A stretch of 64,000 bases of DNA from an uncultured Clostridia bacterium. Lineage in GTDB: Bacteria; Bacillota; Clostridia; Christensenellales; Aristaeellaceae. How positions within the stretch are numbered: position 1 is the first letter of the stretch; each line of letters begins with the position of its first letter. The notes under the pieces were generated by a model that was not told where the DNA came from, did not search any database, and saw nothing but the letters and a program-made list of their open reading frames with translations. The translations under genes were made by a program, and so were the position numbers. The stretch covers positions 124,001 to 188,000 of the forward strand of contig CALCQO010000002.1 of assembly GCA_937894675.1 (NCBI GenBank), written 5' to 3'. Shown here piece by piece: positions 22,121-31,857 of this stretch.

Positions 22121-23538
22121 TGTTTTTCTCCTTCTATTGTGGTTTCTTGTATTTGTCCGCGCAGGGTATTCGCGCCGATGTCGGTAATGGTAACGGGGAC
22201 AATGGTGTCGATCAGGTGCTCGCCGCCAGCAAAGTTGACGGATATGTTGCGGCCGGATTTTCCCGTCAGCTGGCCCTGGCTGCGCCGGGCCTTGCCCTCC
22301 ACCAGCACCTGGTGGGTCTGCCCCACCAGGGAAGTGAGCATCTCTTTGGTGATGCTTTCCTGCAGGGCAATCAATTCCTCTATCCTTTGGGACGCCTCCT
22401 GGGGAGGCACCCTGCCGGGCAGGGTATCCGCCCTTGTGCCCGCACGGGGGCTGAACACAAAGGTGAAGGCGCTGTCGTAGCGCACCTTTCGGACCAGATC
22501 CAGGGTATCCTGGAACTCTTCCCTTGTTTCGCCGGGGAAGGCCACGATGATGTCGGTGGTCAGGCCAATATCCGGCTTGGCTTTGCGCAGCTTGTCCACC
22601 TTTTGCAGGTACTGCTGGGCTGTGTAGCGGCGGTTCATCTCCCTAAGGACGCGGTCGCTGCCCGACTGCACTGGCAGGTGCAGATGGGGGCACAGGGCGC
22701 GGCTGCGGGCGATTTCCTCGATCAGCTCGTCGGACAAGTCCTTGGGATGGCTGGTCATAAACCGCAGGCGGGGCACGCCCATCTCATCCAGCTTGCGCAG
22801 CAGGCTGGGGAAGGACGTTCCCCCCAGGTCGGTGCCGTAGGAGTTGACGTTTTGCCCCAGCAGCATGATTTCCTGCACGCCGTCTTGCAGCAGGGCTTCG
22901 GCGTCCCTCAGAATGTCCTTTTCATCGCGGCTGCGCTCCCGCCCTCTTACATAGGGCACGATGCAGTAGGAGCAGTAGTTGTTGCACCCCTGCATCACCG
23001 TGATGTAGGCCTTGGTGCGGGATTCCCGCTGGGTGGGCAGGCCCTCCACCAAGGTAGAGTCCGTCAGCCCCACCCGGATATCCCGCCCCGTTTCCAGGGT
23101 ATTCAGCAGGATTTCGGGCAGCTGGTGGATGTTACCGGTACCGAAGGCGAAATCCACAAAGGGGTATTGCTTGAGGATTTTATCCGCCATGCCCTTTTGC
23201 TGCATCATGCATCCGCATACCCCCACCAGCATGTCGGGGCGCTTTTTCTTGACTTCCTTCAGCCACAGGATGTTGCCCAGGGCTTTGCGCTGGGCGTTGT
23301 CCCGGATGCAGCAGGTGTTAAAAAGCACCACGTCGGCTTCTTCCCGGCTGGCGGCGGGGGACAGCCCCATGGACAGCAGCATGCCGGAGAGTTTCTCGGA
23401 GTCGTGGGCGTTCATCTGGCAGCCGTAGGTAACGATATGGAAGGTCTGGGGCCTGTCGGCCATGCCCTGGATTTTCAGGGCAAATTCCTTCTGGTGTTCG
23501 ATTTCTTCCGGGGATATGAGGACAATCTCCTCACGCAT
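22117..23538 (-). CDS. miaB: tRNA-2-methylthio-N6-dimethylallyladenosine synthase
   Basis: MiaB is a radical SAM methylthiotransferase acting on i6A37. The protein has 473 residues: UPF0004 domain (about 35-150) with the three auxiliary-cluster Cys (YGCQMN, NTCCIRD, GCMMQ), radical SAM domain with CNNYCSYC (about 190), and a C-terminal TRAM domain (about 400-460). Its end overlaps the ylbF start and its start lies within the end of the RNase G gene by 8 bases, so it is part of a five-gene operon. Confidence 0.96.
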   Translation of the reverse strand: MREEIVLISPEEIEHQKEFALKIQGMADRPQTFHIVTYGCQMNAHDSEKLSGMLLSMGLSPAASREEADVVLFNTCCIRDNAQRKALGNILWLKEVKKKRPDMLVGVCGCMMQQKGMADKILKQYPFVDFAFGTGNIHQLPEILLNTLETGRDIRVGLTDSTLVEGLPTQRESRTKAYITVMQGCNNYCSYCIVPYVRGRERSRDEKDILRDAEALLQDGVQEIMLLGQNVNSYGTDLGGTSFPSLLRKLDEMGVPRLRFMTSHPKDLSDELIEEIARSRALCPHLHLPVQSGSDRVLREMNRRYTAQQYLQKVDKLRKAKPDIGLTTDIIVAFPGETREEFQDTLDLVRKVRYDSAFTFVFSPRAGTRADTLPGRVPPQEASQRIEELIALQESITKEMLTSLVGQTHQVLVEGKARRSQGQLTGKSGRNISVNFAGGEHLIDTIVPVTITDIGANTLRGQIQETTIEGEKQ

Positions 23539-24679
23539 GCATGTCTTCCTCCTTCAGGGGCTTGATGCCGCTGCCCTGGCAATAGGGGCAGATGCCCTTC
23601 TGGGCGGGCAGGGTTTCCTCGGCGCGTTTGCGGGTCATTTCCACAAAGCCAAGGGCGGTGAAGCCCTGCACCGTGGTTTTGACACGGTCCCACTTCAAAT
23701 GAGCGCTGAGGGCGGCGAGCACCTGCTCCCGCTCCTCCTTGGTGTCCATGTCGATAAAGTCGATCAGCACGATGCCCCCCACGCCCCTGAGGCGCAGCAG
23801 CCGGGCGATGCCTTCCGCCGCCTCCAGGTTCACCTGGGTTTTGCCGCAGTGGCTGCCGATGGTGCATTTTTCGCTGTTGACGTCTATGACGGTCATGGCT
23901 TCGCAAGGATCAATCATCAGGGAGGCGCCGGAAGGCAAAAACACCTTGCGGCGCAGCACCTTGCGCAGTTTTTCCTGCACATTGTACAGCGCCATGGGGC
24001 TGGCGGCGTAGCGCAGGGGCAGGCCCAGGAACGCCAGGCTGTCCATATCGTTGGTAACCACCTCGTCCACCTGCTCCTGCAAATCCCGCAGAAGGCGGTA
24101 CAGGGGGTGGGGGGCTTCCCTTAATAACACAGGGGGCGACAGCCGGGCGGCCTTTTCTTTGAGGGTTTCCCACTGCGCGACCAGGCTTTGGGCTTCCTGC
24201 AGAATGGCCGGTTCCTCGGCATGCAGGCTCATATGCCGCATGATGAAGCCGCCTTCCTGCCGGGGAATCGCGGCGGCGAAGGTTTTAAGCCGCTGCCTGT
24301 CATTTTTCTCCTCCACCCGGGCGGACACTTTGTCCCCCTGGCCCAGGGGCAGATACACCAGGGTGCGGCCGGAGAGGGCGATGTCCCGGGTCATGTGCGG
24401 GGTTTTGCTGCCCACACCGGGGCGCTTGACCTGCACCAGCACCCTGTCCCCCGGCTGCAGCTTGGTTTGCTTGCAGGGCAGAAAGCCCTCCTGCCTGCCG
24501 GGCAGCGCCACAAAGCAGGCGCCCAGGGGCTTCATCACCCGGCCAACCTGGCCCAGGTACACGCTTTCGGTGGGGATGCCCTCCTCGCTGCCCAAGGGCA
24601 GGTACTCCACCAGGTGGTTATCTTTCAGCAGGGCCGCCGCGGCCCCCTGGGGGCCCTGCTCAAACAGCAGCTGGTTCAT
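23531..24679 (-). CDS. ribonuclease E/G family protein (RNase G type)
   Basis: A protein of 382 residues, shorter than E. coli RNase G but with the needed parts: S1-like N-terminal region (about 30-120), RNase H-like and catalytic core with TVIDVNSEK and IVLIDFIDMD (the two metal-binding Asp), and CPYCQGSG near the C-terminus, the Zn-link Cys pair. It cuts single-stranded AU-rich RNA during rRNA and mRNA processing. It overlaps both neighbours by a few bases in an operon with the two radical-SAM-linked genes and miaB. Confidence 0.92.
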   Translation of the reverse strand: MNQLLFEQGPQGAAAALLKDNHLVEYLPLGSEEGIPTESVYLGQVGRVMKPLGACFVALPGRQEGFLPCKQTKLQPGDRVLVQVKRPGVGSKTPHMTRDIALSGRTLVYLPLGQGDKVSARVEEKNDRQRLKTFAAAIPRQEGGFIMRHMSLHAEEPAILQEAQSLVAQWETLKEKAARLSPPVLLREAPHPLYRLLRDLQEQVDEVVTNDMDSLAFLGLPLRYAASPMALYNVQEKLRKVLRRKVFLPSGASLMIDPCEAMTVIDVNSEKCTIGSHCGKTQVNLEAAEGIARLLRLRGVGGIVLIDFIDMDTKEEREQVLAALSAHLKWDRVKTTVQGFTALGFVEMTRKRAEETLPAQKGICPYCQGSGIKPLKEEDMHA

Positions 24680-25329
24680 CGGTTCTCCAGCGGCGCGAAA
24701 GCGCTGTCCAGCAGACGGGTGCGGGTAGCGATGTAGTGGGGGGCGGGCACGCCCGCCATCTCCGACAGGGCTTTTACCAGAATGTCCGGCTTGGCGGTTC
24801 CCTTTTCCGACAGCGCCAGGGCGGCGTGCAAAACGCCATCCTTCACCAATAAATTATACACAAGGGGGCGCAGGTTGAAGCGCACTTCCCCCTTTTTGCC
24901 CTTGCGCACGGCGGGCACCTCTTCCCTGGCAAGAAACTCCGGTACCTTGTCCAAGAGGGCCTGGGCGTCATCGCTGAAGGAAAATACATACTGGGCGGCG
25001 CTGAGGGCCGCCATGGGGGCGGGCACGTCGTCCTGCTTGAGCAGACATTGACTGACGCGGATGCCCTGGGGCAGAGCGCTTTGCAGCTGGGTCTGAAAAT
25101 CCTCCTCCGCGATGGGGGCGCTCAGGGGCACCTCCATCACCTCGTTTTCCCCGGACATGCCCACCGACAGGGGGGCGGCCAGGGACAACAGGATATGGGG
25201 GTTGAACCCCTGGGAATAGCTGATGGGCAAATTGCTGCGCCGCAGTGCCCGCTGCATACTGCGCATCAGATCCAGATGGCCAATGTGCCGCAGCCTAGGG
25301 GAAATGCTGAACACGACCCACATTTTCAT
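24676..25329 (-). CDS. radical SAM-associated protein, DUF2344 (TIGR03936 type)
   Basis: A protein of 217 residues with HIGHLDLMRSMQRALRRSNLPISYSQGFNPH near the N-terminus, the family block of DUF2344. Members lie beside or are fused to a B12-binding radical SAM protein and precede RNase G, as here. The start at 25329 is the ATG that overlaps the upstream stop (ATGA) with a GAGGGGG site; a GTG three codons earlier is too close to that site. The reaction is unknown; a role in ribosome or tRNA modification is only suggested by context. Confidence 0.88.
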   Translation of the reverse strand: MKMWVVFSISPRLRHIGHLDLMRSMQRALRRSNLPISYSQGFNPHILLSLAAPLSVGMSGENEVMEVPLSAPIAEEDFQTQLQSALPQGIRVSQCLLKQDDVPAPMAALSAAQYVFSFSDDAQALLDKVPEFLAREEVPAVRKGKKGEVRFNLRPLVYNLLVKDGVLHAALALSEKGTAKPDILVKALSEMAGVPAPHYIATRTRLLDSAFAPLENR

Positions 25330-27158
25330 TGGGCGCACACCCCCTCAAAGCGGCGCAGGCCGCAGCCGGTGCAGTCTTCCCGGCAGTCGGGGGTGGTTTC
25401 GCCGCGCAGCGCCCGCTCGCTCTCCAGCTGCAGGTACTTTTGCGTAACCCCCATGTCGATGAAGGCCCAGGGCAGCAGCTCGCTGTATTCCCGATGGCGG
25501 CTGGCGTAAAAGGCGGGATCCAGCCCGCAATCTGCGAAGGCTTCCATCCACTTGTCAAACTTGAAGTGCTCGTTCCAGGAGTCCAGCTTGCAGCCTTTCT
25601 GCCAGGCGGCATAAATCACCTCGCCCATGCGGCGGTCGCCCCGGGCTACGCAGGCTTCCAGCAGGCTCAGCTCCCCATCATGCCAGTTGAAGGTGACGCC
25701 CTTGATGCGCAGCGCCTCCCGCAGCAGCTGCTGCTTGCGGCGGATTTCCTCCAGGGTATCCTGGGCTGCCCACTGGAAGGGGGTAAAGGCCTTGGGCACA
25801 AAGGTGGCGGTGCTGATGGTGACGCGCAGCCCGGGCGCCCGCTGGGCCTTGGGTACGGAAAAATAGCAGTCGATAACGGTTTTGGCAAGCTCGGCGATGC
25901 CCAGCAAATCCTCATCCGTCTCGGTGGGCAGCCCCATCATGAAGTACAGCTTCACCGCGCTCCACCCGCTTTGGAAGGCGTCGGTTACGGCGCGCACCAA
26001 ATCCTCCTGGGTGACGCCTTTGTTGATGACATCCCGCAGCCGTTGGGTGCCCGCCTCAGGCGCCAGGGTGAGGCCGCTTTTCTTTACCTGGGCGGTATTC
26101 TCCAGGGACTGCTTTACCAGGCTGTCCAGACGCATGGAGGGCAGGGAAAGCCCCACCCGCTTCTGCTGGAAGCGTTCCATCAGCCCCTTGGTAACATCCG
26201 AAAGGCAGGAGTAATCGCCGCTGGAGAGAGAGGAGAGGGACAGTTCCTCATACCCGGTGTTCTCCACCAGCTTTTCCGCCAGGGCAAAGAGTTTTTCCGG
26301 GCTTCTTTCCCGCACGGGGCGGTAGAGCATGCCCGCCTGGCAGAAGCGGCAGCCTCGGGTGCAGCCCCGCATGATTTCCAGCACAATGCGGTCGTGCACC
26401 ACCTGGGTATAGGGCACGGGGAACTTCTCGGGATAGGGGGCATTTTCCAAATCCAGCTCGATGCGCTTGGTGACGGCGGCGGGCACCCCCTCCCGGTTGG
26501 GCACAAAGGAGGCAAGCCGCCCGTCCTCATGGTAGGCAGCGGTATAGAACCTGGGCACATACACCCCGGGAATCAAAGCCAGGGCGTACAGGATTTCTTC
26601 CCGGGCGGCGCCTTGTTCCCGCAGGGTGCGGATGATGTCGCACACCTCCAATATTACCGTTTCCCCATCCCCCAGCATAAATGCGTCGATAAAGGGCGCC
26701 AGGGGCTCGGGGTTGAAAGCACAGGGGCCGCCGGCCACCACAATGGGGGCATCCTCCGCCCGGTCCGCGCTTTTTACCTGGATGCCGCCTAAATCCAGCA
26801 TCTCCAGGATGTTGGTAAAGCTCATCTCATACTGCAGGGTAAAGCCCACCACGTCAAAATCCCGCAGCGGGGTGCGGTTTTCCAGGGAAAACAGCGGGAT
26901 TTCTTCCCGCCTTAGGCCCTCGAGCATATCAATCCAGGGCATCATGACCCGCTCGCACAATGTGCGGGGGTGGTTGTTCAATATATCGTAGAGGATTTTC
27001 ATCCCCAGATGGCTCATGGCCACCTCATAGGTGTCCGGAAAACAAAAGGCGAAGCGCAAATCGCCTTCCTGGGCTTGCCGTTCCAGGGTGTTCATTTCCC
27101 CGCCCAGGTAACGCGCCGGCTTCTCCACCTCATCCAGCAGTTTCTCGATGCGCCGCAT
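25326..27158 (-). CDS. B12-binding-type radical SAM protein (TIGR03960 type)
   Basis: A protein of about 610 residues. An N-terminal B12-binding-like region (FCFPDTYEVAMSHLGMKILYD) is followed by a radical SAM core with CTRGCRFCQAG (CxxxCxxC) near residue 285, and a C-terminal extension with CREDCTGCGLRRF. This family is always found with the DUF2344 partner, here overlapping by four bases. The start is uncertain: ATG 27158 has no good ribosome site, while TTG 27173 has a GGGGGA site. The target is not known. Confidence 0.88.
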   Translation of the reverse strand: MRRIEKLLDEVEKPARYLGGEMNTLERQAQEGDLRFAFCFPDTYEVAMSHLGMKILYDILNNHPRTLCERVMMPWIDMLEGLRREEIPLFSLENRTPLRDFDVVGFTLQYEMSFTNILEMLDLGGIQVKSADRAEDAPIVVAGGPCAFNPEPLAPFIDAFMLGDGETVILEVCDIIRTLREQGAAREEILYALALIPGVYVPRFYTAAYHEDGRLASFVPNREGVPAAVTKRIELDLENAPYPEKFPVPYTQVVHDRIVLEIMRGCTRGCRFCQAGMLYRPVRERSPEKLFALAEKLVENTGYEELSLSSLSSGDYSCLSDVTKGLMERFQQKRVGLSLPSMRLDSLVKQSLENTAQVKKSGLTLAPEAGTQRLRDVINKGVTQEDLVRAVTDAFQSGWSAVKLYFMMGLPTETDEDLLGIAELAKTVIDCYFSVPKAQRAPGLRVTISTATFVPKAFTPFQWAAQDTLEEIRRKQQLLREALRIKGVTFNWHDGELSLLEACVARGDRRMGEVIYAAWQKGCKLDSWNEHFKFDKWMEAFADCGLDPAFYASRHREYSELLPWAFIDMGVTQKYLQLESERALRGETTPDCREDCTGCGLRRFEGVCAQ

Positions 27159-27305
27159 CCTGTCAAGACTCAAAAAGACATTCCCCCATCCTTCAAAATA
27201 CAATGCCCATGCTACCATAATCGGGGGGCTTTGTCCACGCAGGGCAGGGGAATACAAGGGGCTCGGGGGGATGTACCTTCCGGCGTGTTTTTCCCTTTCC
27301 GCCTT

Positions 27306-27404
27306 CAAATTAATTTGGTATTTCAAAATTTTTCACAACGGGCGCCTTTTGTCCCGCTTTTCCTCTGAAAGGTGGTTTACAACCCCGGATGAAAGCTCCA
27401 TAAT
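27306..27404 (+). promoter_or_regulatory. promoter region of the exported TSCPD operon
   Basis: TTTACA (27376-27381), a 17-base spacer and CATAAT (27399-27404) give a good promoter. A perfect palindrome CAAATTAATTTG at 27306-27317, about 60 bases upstream of the -35, may bind a regulator. The rest of the 346-base gap 27159-27504 holds no gene; the roughly 90-base leader before the ATG contains a small GGGGGA/TCCCCC hairpin. Confidence 0.65.
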
Positions 27405-27504
27405 ATAGTCATCAAGAGAAATGACGCCACCGGGGGGATTCTGTCCCCCTTGCTTTGCAGTACAACCCTTCGGGGCTTCTGATAAAAAATGGAGGTAGGT
27501 ATTC

Positions 27505-28038
27505 ATGAAGAAAATGCAATCCCGTCGCGAATTCCTCAAATCCGCCGGCAAACTGGCAGCCGGCGCGGCCATCCTCTCCACCGGTCTGACCGGCACCCTG
27601 GCGGAAACCACGCCGGAAGAGCCCAAGGTGGATTACCATTGGAAGGCTGACGCCCTGCCCTGCGACCTGATTAAGGAAGTGACGGAGAATGTGCCCGAGG
27701 GCATGCGCTCCTTTGAGTACACGCCGGACAACCGCGCGCACATCACAAACATCCGCTTTGACGTGAAAGCCGATGACATGACCGTGCACCACATCGCCTT
27801 CAAGGACGGGTGCGACGGCAGCACCCACGGCGTCGCCGTGATGGCCGAAGGCAAGGACGCGGACTTTATCATTACCCGCCTGAAGGGCTTGCAGTGCAAC
27901 CTGATCAAATCCGGCTCCTCCTGCCCGGACCAGTTCGCCAACGCCGTGGAACAGGCCGTGAAAATTATCACCGGCAAGAGCTGCACCCATTGCTTCTTCG
28001 CAGGAAACTTCCGCACCATGCGCTGCGCCAACGCGTAA
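27505..28038 (+). CDS. exported TSCPD-domain protein with Tat signal
   Basis: A protein of 177 residues. The N-terminus SRREFLKSAGKLAAGAAI has the twin-arginine motif (R7-R8) followed by a hydrophobic stretch and a cleavage site near residue 33. The mature part is a TSCPD domain: GCDG at 102-105 and SSCPDQ at 138-143, with further Cys at 53, 131, 160, 163 and 174. TSCPD domains are known as small cytosolic proteins and as the C-terminal part of class II ribonucleotide reductases. Export through Tat suggests a folded, cofactor-bearing protein. A GGAGGT site lies 8 bases before the ATG. Function unknown. Confidence 0.8.
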   Translation: MKKMQSRREFLKSAGKLAAGAAILSTGLTGTLAETTPEEPKVDYHWKADALPCDLIKEVTENVPEGMRSFEYTPDNRAHITNIRFDVKADDMTVHHIAFKDGCDGSTHGVAVMAEGKDADFIITRLKGLQCNLIKSGSSCPDQFANAVEQAVKIITGKSCTHCFFAGNFRTMRCANA

Positions 28039-28063
28039 GAACACAGAAAGAGAGGACAGACAA

Positions 28064-28777
28064 ATGAAAAAATCCGCATATATCATCTTTGCGCTGGCTC
28101 TGTGCCTGTGCGTTTCCGCGTATGCCGCCACCTTCACCCCCGGCACCTATGAGGGCACGGGCGATGGCCGCAACGGCGACATCAAGGTTTCCGTCACCCT
28201 GGACGACAAGGGCATCACCGACATTCAGGTTACCGCTTCCGAAGAAACCGAAGGCTTTGCCGAAAAGGCTTTTGACGGTATGAAAGCCGCCATCCTGGAC
28301 GGCCAGACCCTGAAGGCCGACGCCGTCGCCGGCGCCACCCTGTCCAGCAACGGATACCTGGTAGCCGTGGCCAACGCCCTGGAAGCCGCCGGCACCGACA
28401 CAAAGGAACTGGGCTATGTGCCCCCGGCGCTGCCCGAACCCGTGGAACAGATTAAAGAAACCGGCGCCAACAAGGAAGGCTACCGCAACTTTGAATACAT
28501 CACCCAGGGCAACACCTGCTCCACCAAAATCACCTTTGTGGTGAAAACTGACGACATGTCCGTTACCGACCTGGTGGTCTACGACGGGTGCGACGGCAAC
28601 GCCCGGGGCTTCAGCGCCTTGGCCGACGCCCAGCCCCTGGATGACATCGTGCAGAAGTTTGCCGGCATCATGTGCCACGCTTCCGACGGCTCCTCCTGCC
28701 CCGACCAGGTTTCCAAAGCTTTGAACGAAGCCCGCTTCATCATCAAGGGCGAGCGCCTGGAAATCGCCGCGAACTGA
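28064..28777 (+). CDS. exported FMN-binding plus TSCPD domain fusion
   Basis: A protein of 237 residues with a Sec signal peptide (cleavage near residue 21), an FMN-binding domain (about 24-110) and a TSCPD domain (about 140-230). DAVAGATLSS contains the D-x-x-x-G-A-T pattern in which ApbE attaches FMN to the Thr (T92). The TSCPD part has GCDG at 175-178 and SSCPDQ at 210-215, matching the protein encoded just upstream. The genes are 25 bases apart and share one terminator. An extracytoplasmic electron-transfer pair is inferred; no apbE gene is in this window. Confidence 0.82.
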   Translation: MKKSAYIIFALALCLCVSAYAATFTPGTYEGTGDGRNGDIKVSVTLDDKGITDIQVTASEETEGFAEKAFDGMKAAILDGQTLKADAVAGATLSSNGYLVAVANALEAAGTDTKELGYVPPALPEPVEQIKETGANKEGYRNFEYITQGNTCSTKITFVVKTDDMSVTDLVVYDGCDGNARGFSALADAQPLDDIVQKFAGIMCHASDGSSCPDQVSKALNEARFIIKGERLEIAAN

Positions 28778-28792
28778 CCTATAGAAAACAAA

Positions 28793-28822
28793 AGGGGCTG
28801 CTGGAAAGCAGTCCCTCTTTTT
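28793..28822 (+). terminator. terminator of the TSCPD operon
   Basis: A 10-bp stem (28793-28802 with 28807-28816, one G-U pair) with a GGAA loop, followed by CTTTTT. Confidence 0.88.
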
Positions 28823-28834
28823 ATGGTATTTTTC

Positions 28835-29301
28835 TTATAGTTCCTTGAGTTTTACCTCGGGCGGCCCCTCTTTGGGAAGCTTGAGCACCGCGTACTTTCC
28901 CGCTTCCAGGGCGCCGGGGTTCAGCAGCAGCACGCCGTTGTGGCTGGCCGCTTTCTGGCGGTGGGTGTGTCCGTAGATCGCCACCTGGGCGCCCACCTCC
29001 TGGGCGCGGTAGAGCAGGCGCTGGGTGCCCATTTTCACATGCCAGCGGTGGCCGTGGCAAAGATAAATAGTCAGCCCCTGCAGGGTGAATACCGCTTCCA
29101 GCCCCGCGCCTTCCCTCGCGCTGTCGCAGTTGCCCGCCACCGCGTAAAAGACGCTTCTGCCTTCCCGATAGGCCAGGGCATCGGCAAGACCATCCCCGGC
29201 AAAGAGGATGCCGTCCGGCTTTTTCTCCTTGCCTTCCTCTTTGGCGAGGGCTTTTTCCATCAGATCCCTGCGCCCATGGGAGTCGCTGAACACCAGCAGT
29301 T

Positions 29302-29305
<4 letters not shown>
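28835..29305 (-). CDS. YfcE/MJ0936-type metallophosphoesterase
   Basis: A protein of 156 residues with the full dimetal phosphoesterase set in order: FSDSHG (residues 6-11), FAGDG, AGNCD, CHGH and YGHTH. Small proteins of this type cleave phosphodiesters; the natural substrate is usually unknown. Its ATG overlaps the stop of the RNase PH-RdgB gene by four bases, a neighbour pair common in Firmicutes. Confidence 0.92.
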
Positions 29306-30612
<1,307 letters not shown>

Positions 30613-30630
30613 ACAACCTCCAAATTCCTG

Positions 30631-30658
30631 AAAAAAAGCGCTGCACCCCGGCAGCGCT
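30631..30658 (-). terminator. yajC terminator (leftward)
   Basis: AGCGCTGC (30637-30644) pairs with GCAGCGCT (30651-30658); on the minus strand the stem is followed by seven T residues. It separates yajC from the rph-rdgB gene, so some readthrough or another promoter must feed the latter. Confidence 0.85.
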
Positions 30659-30672
30659 GATCAGTTTGTTTC

Positions 30673-31056
30673 TTATACGATGATGTCGCCTTCGTTTTCC
30701 ACCGAGACGGCTTCCACGTTGCGCACTGCCCAGCGGGCAATGACCATGGGGGTATCCTGATCGCCCACCTTCAGGTACACGGTGTCGTCCCTGAGGCCGG
30801 ACACGGTGCCGTAGATGCCGCCGATGGTGCAGATCCTGTCGCCCACCTTCAGGTTGTTGAGCATCTCTTTGACCTGCTTGTCCTTCTTTTTCTGGGGACG
30901 GATGAGCATGAAGTAGAACACTACCAGAATCAGCAGCATGGGCAGCATGGTGGTAACCAGCGCCGCGATGGAGTTGGGGGCTGCTTCCGCGCCTGCGGCG
31001 CCAGCGGCGGGGGCTTCGGCCAGCGCCGACGTAATGCCAAATAACCTGTCAAACAT
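30673..31056 (-). CDS. yajC: preprotein translocase subunit YajC
   Basis: A protein of 127 residues. An Ala-rich N-terminal extension is followed by a single transmembrane segment (about residues 32-52, ending FYFMLIRPQKKKDKQ, the YajC signature) and the cytoplasmic domain with LKVGDRICTIGGIYGTV. YajC joins SecDF at the Sec translocon. The long Ala/Glu stretch before the membrane segment is an unusual but harmless addition. Confidence 0.93.
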   Translation of the reverse strand: MFDRLFGITSALAEAPAAGAAGAEAAPNSIAALVTTMLPMLLILVVFYFMLIRPQKKKDKQVKEMLNNLKVGDRICTIGGIYGTVSGLRDDTVYLKVGDQDTPMVIARWAVRNVEAVSVENEGDIIV

Positions 31057-31090
31057 GTAAGAAATACCTGCCTTTCAATATGTCTGTTGC

Positions 31091-31119
31091 ATTATAGCAA
31101 GAATCCCTGCCCCATGCAA
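31091..31119 (-). promoter_or_regulatory. yajC promoter
   Basis: Minus-strand TTGCAT (31114-31119), a 17-base spacer and TATAAT (31091-31096). Confidence 0.75.
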
Positions 31120-31133
31120 CTTGTTTTGGGGGA

Positions 31134-31835
31134 TTACGACCCCACCACTTTCAAAAACAGGGGGATGGAGGTAAAGGTATCCGCCAGGCGGCTTTCCCCC
31201 AGCACCTGGCTTAAGCCCGCCGCGGGGACAATGGTTTCCACCAGGGGCATCACCAGCAGCAGCAGGTAGACAATCAGCGCGCCCCGGGCCAGGCCCAGCA
31301 GGCCGCCAAAGAGCCAGTCCATCTGCTTGAGGATGGGAAACTGCACGATATGCCGCACAAAGCCCATCAGAATCAGAATCACCAGGTAGGCGGCGGCAAA
31401 CACAATCAGGAAGCTTAGCACCTGCAAGGCGACGGACACGATGGTGCCTGACACATAGTCGTTTACCGTGACATAGCTGGTGCCGGCAAAGCTTTCCCCC
31501 ACCAGGTTGCCCCGCAGGATGTTGGCGATGGGCTCGGGCAGGGAAACGGACTTGATGACCGTGTCCACCACATTGGCGCTCAGCCCCGATACCCGGGTGC
31601 TGGCCAGGTCAAAATCCCCCACCCGGGCGATGGCGTCGGTGTAGGTGGCCAGGGTATCCGCCACCGAGGGAATAGCGCCTATCACCTTGGCCAAACGGGG
31701 CCCGAACAGAAAGGCCGCCCCCAGGGACAGGAGGGAGCCGCCCAGGGAAAAGACGGTCTGCACAAAGCCGTGGTACAGGCCGTATACCACGCTCATGAAC
31801 AGCACCGCCAGGATGATTATGTCAAGGACGTTCAA
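31134..31835 (-). CDS. CvpA family membrane protein
   Basis: A protein of 233 residues with four hydrophobic segments (N-terminal NVLDIIILAVLFMSVVYGL, then around 25-45, 130-160 and 170-200). The pattern MNVLDIIIL..., GLYHGF and LDWLFGGLLGLARGALIVYLLL-like text fits CvpA. CvpA proteins are linked to envelope robustness. The start is a TTG at 31835 with an AGGAG site 7 bases upstream. It lies 22 bases after the beta-propeller-like gene, so both form one transcript. Confidence 0.85.
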   Translation of the reverse strand: MNVLDIIILAVLFMSVVYGLYHGFVQTVFSLGGSLLSLGAAFLFGPRLAKVIGAIPSVADTLATYTDAIARVGDFDLASTRVSGLSANVVDTVIKSVSLPEPIANILRGNLVGESFAGTSYVTVNDYVSGTIVSVALQVLSFLIVFAAAYLVILILMGFVRHIVQFPILKQMDWLFGGLLGLARGALIVYLLLLVMPLVETIVPAAGLSQVLGESRLADTFTSIPLFLKVVGS

Positions 31836-31857
31836 GGAAGGCTCCTTTCAGATGCCG

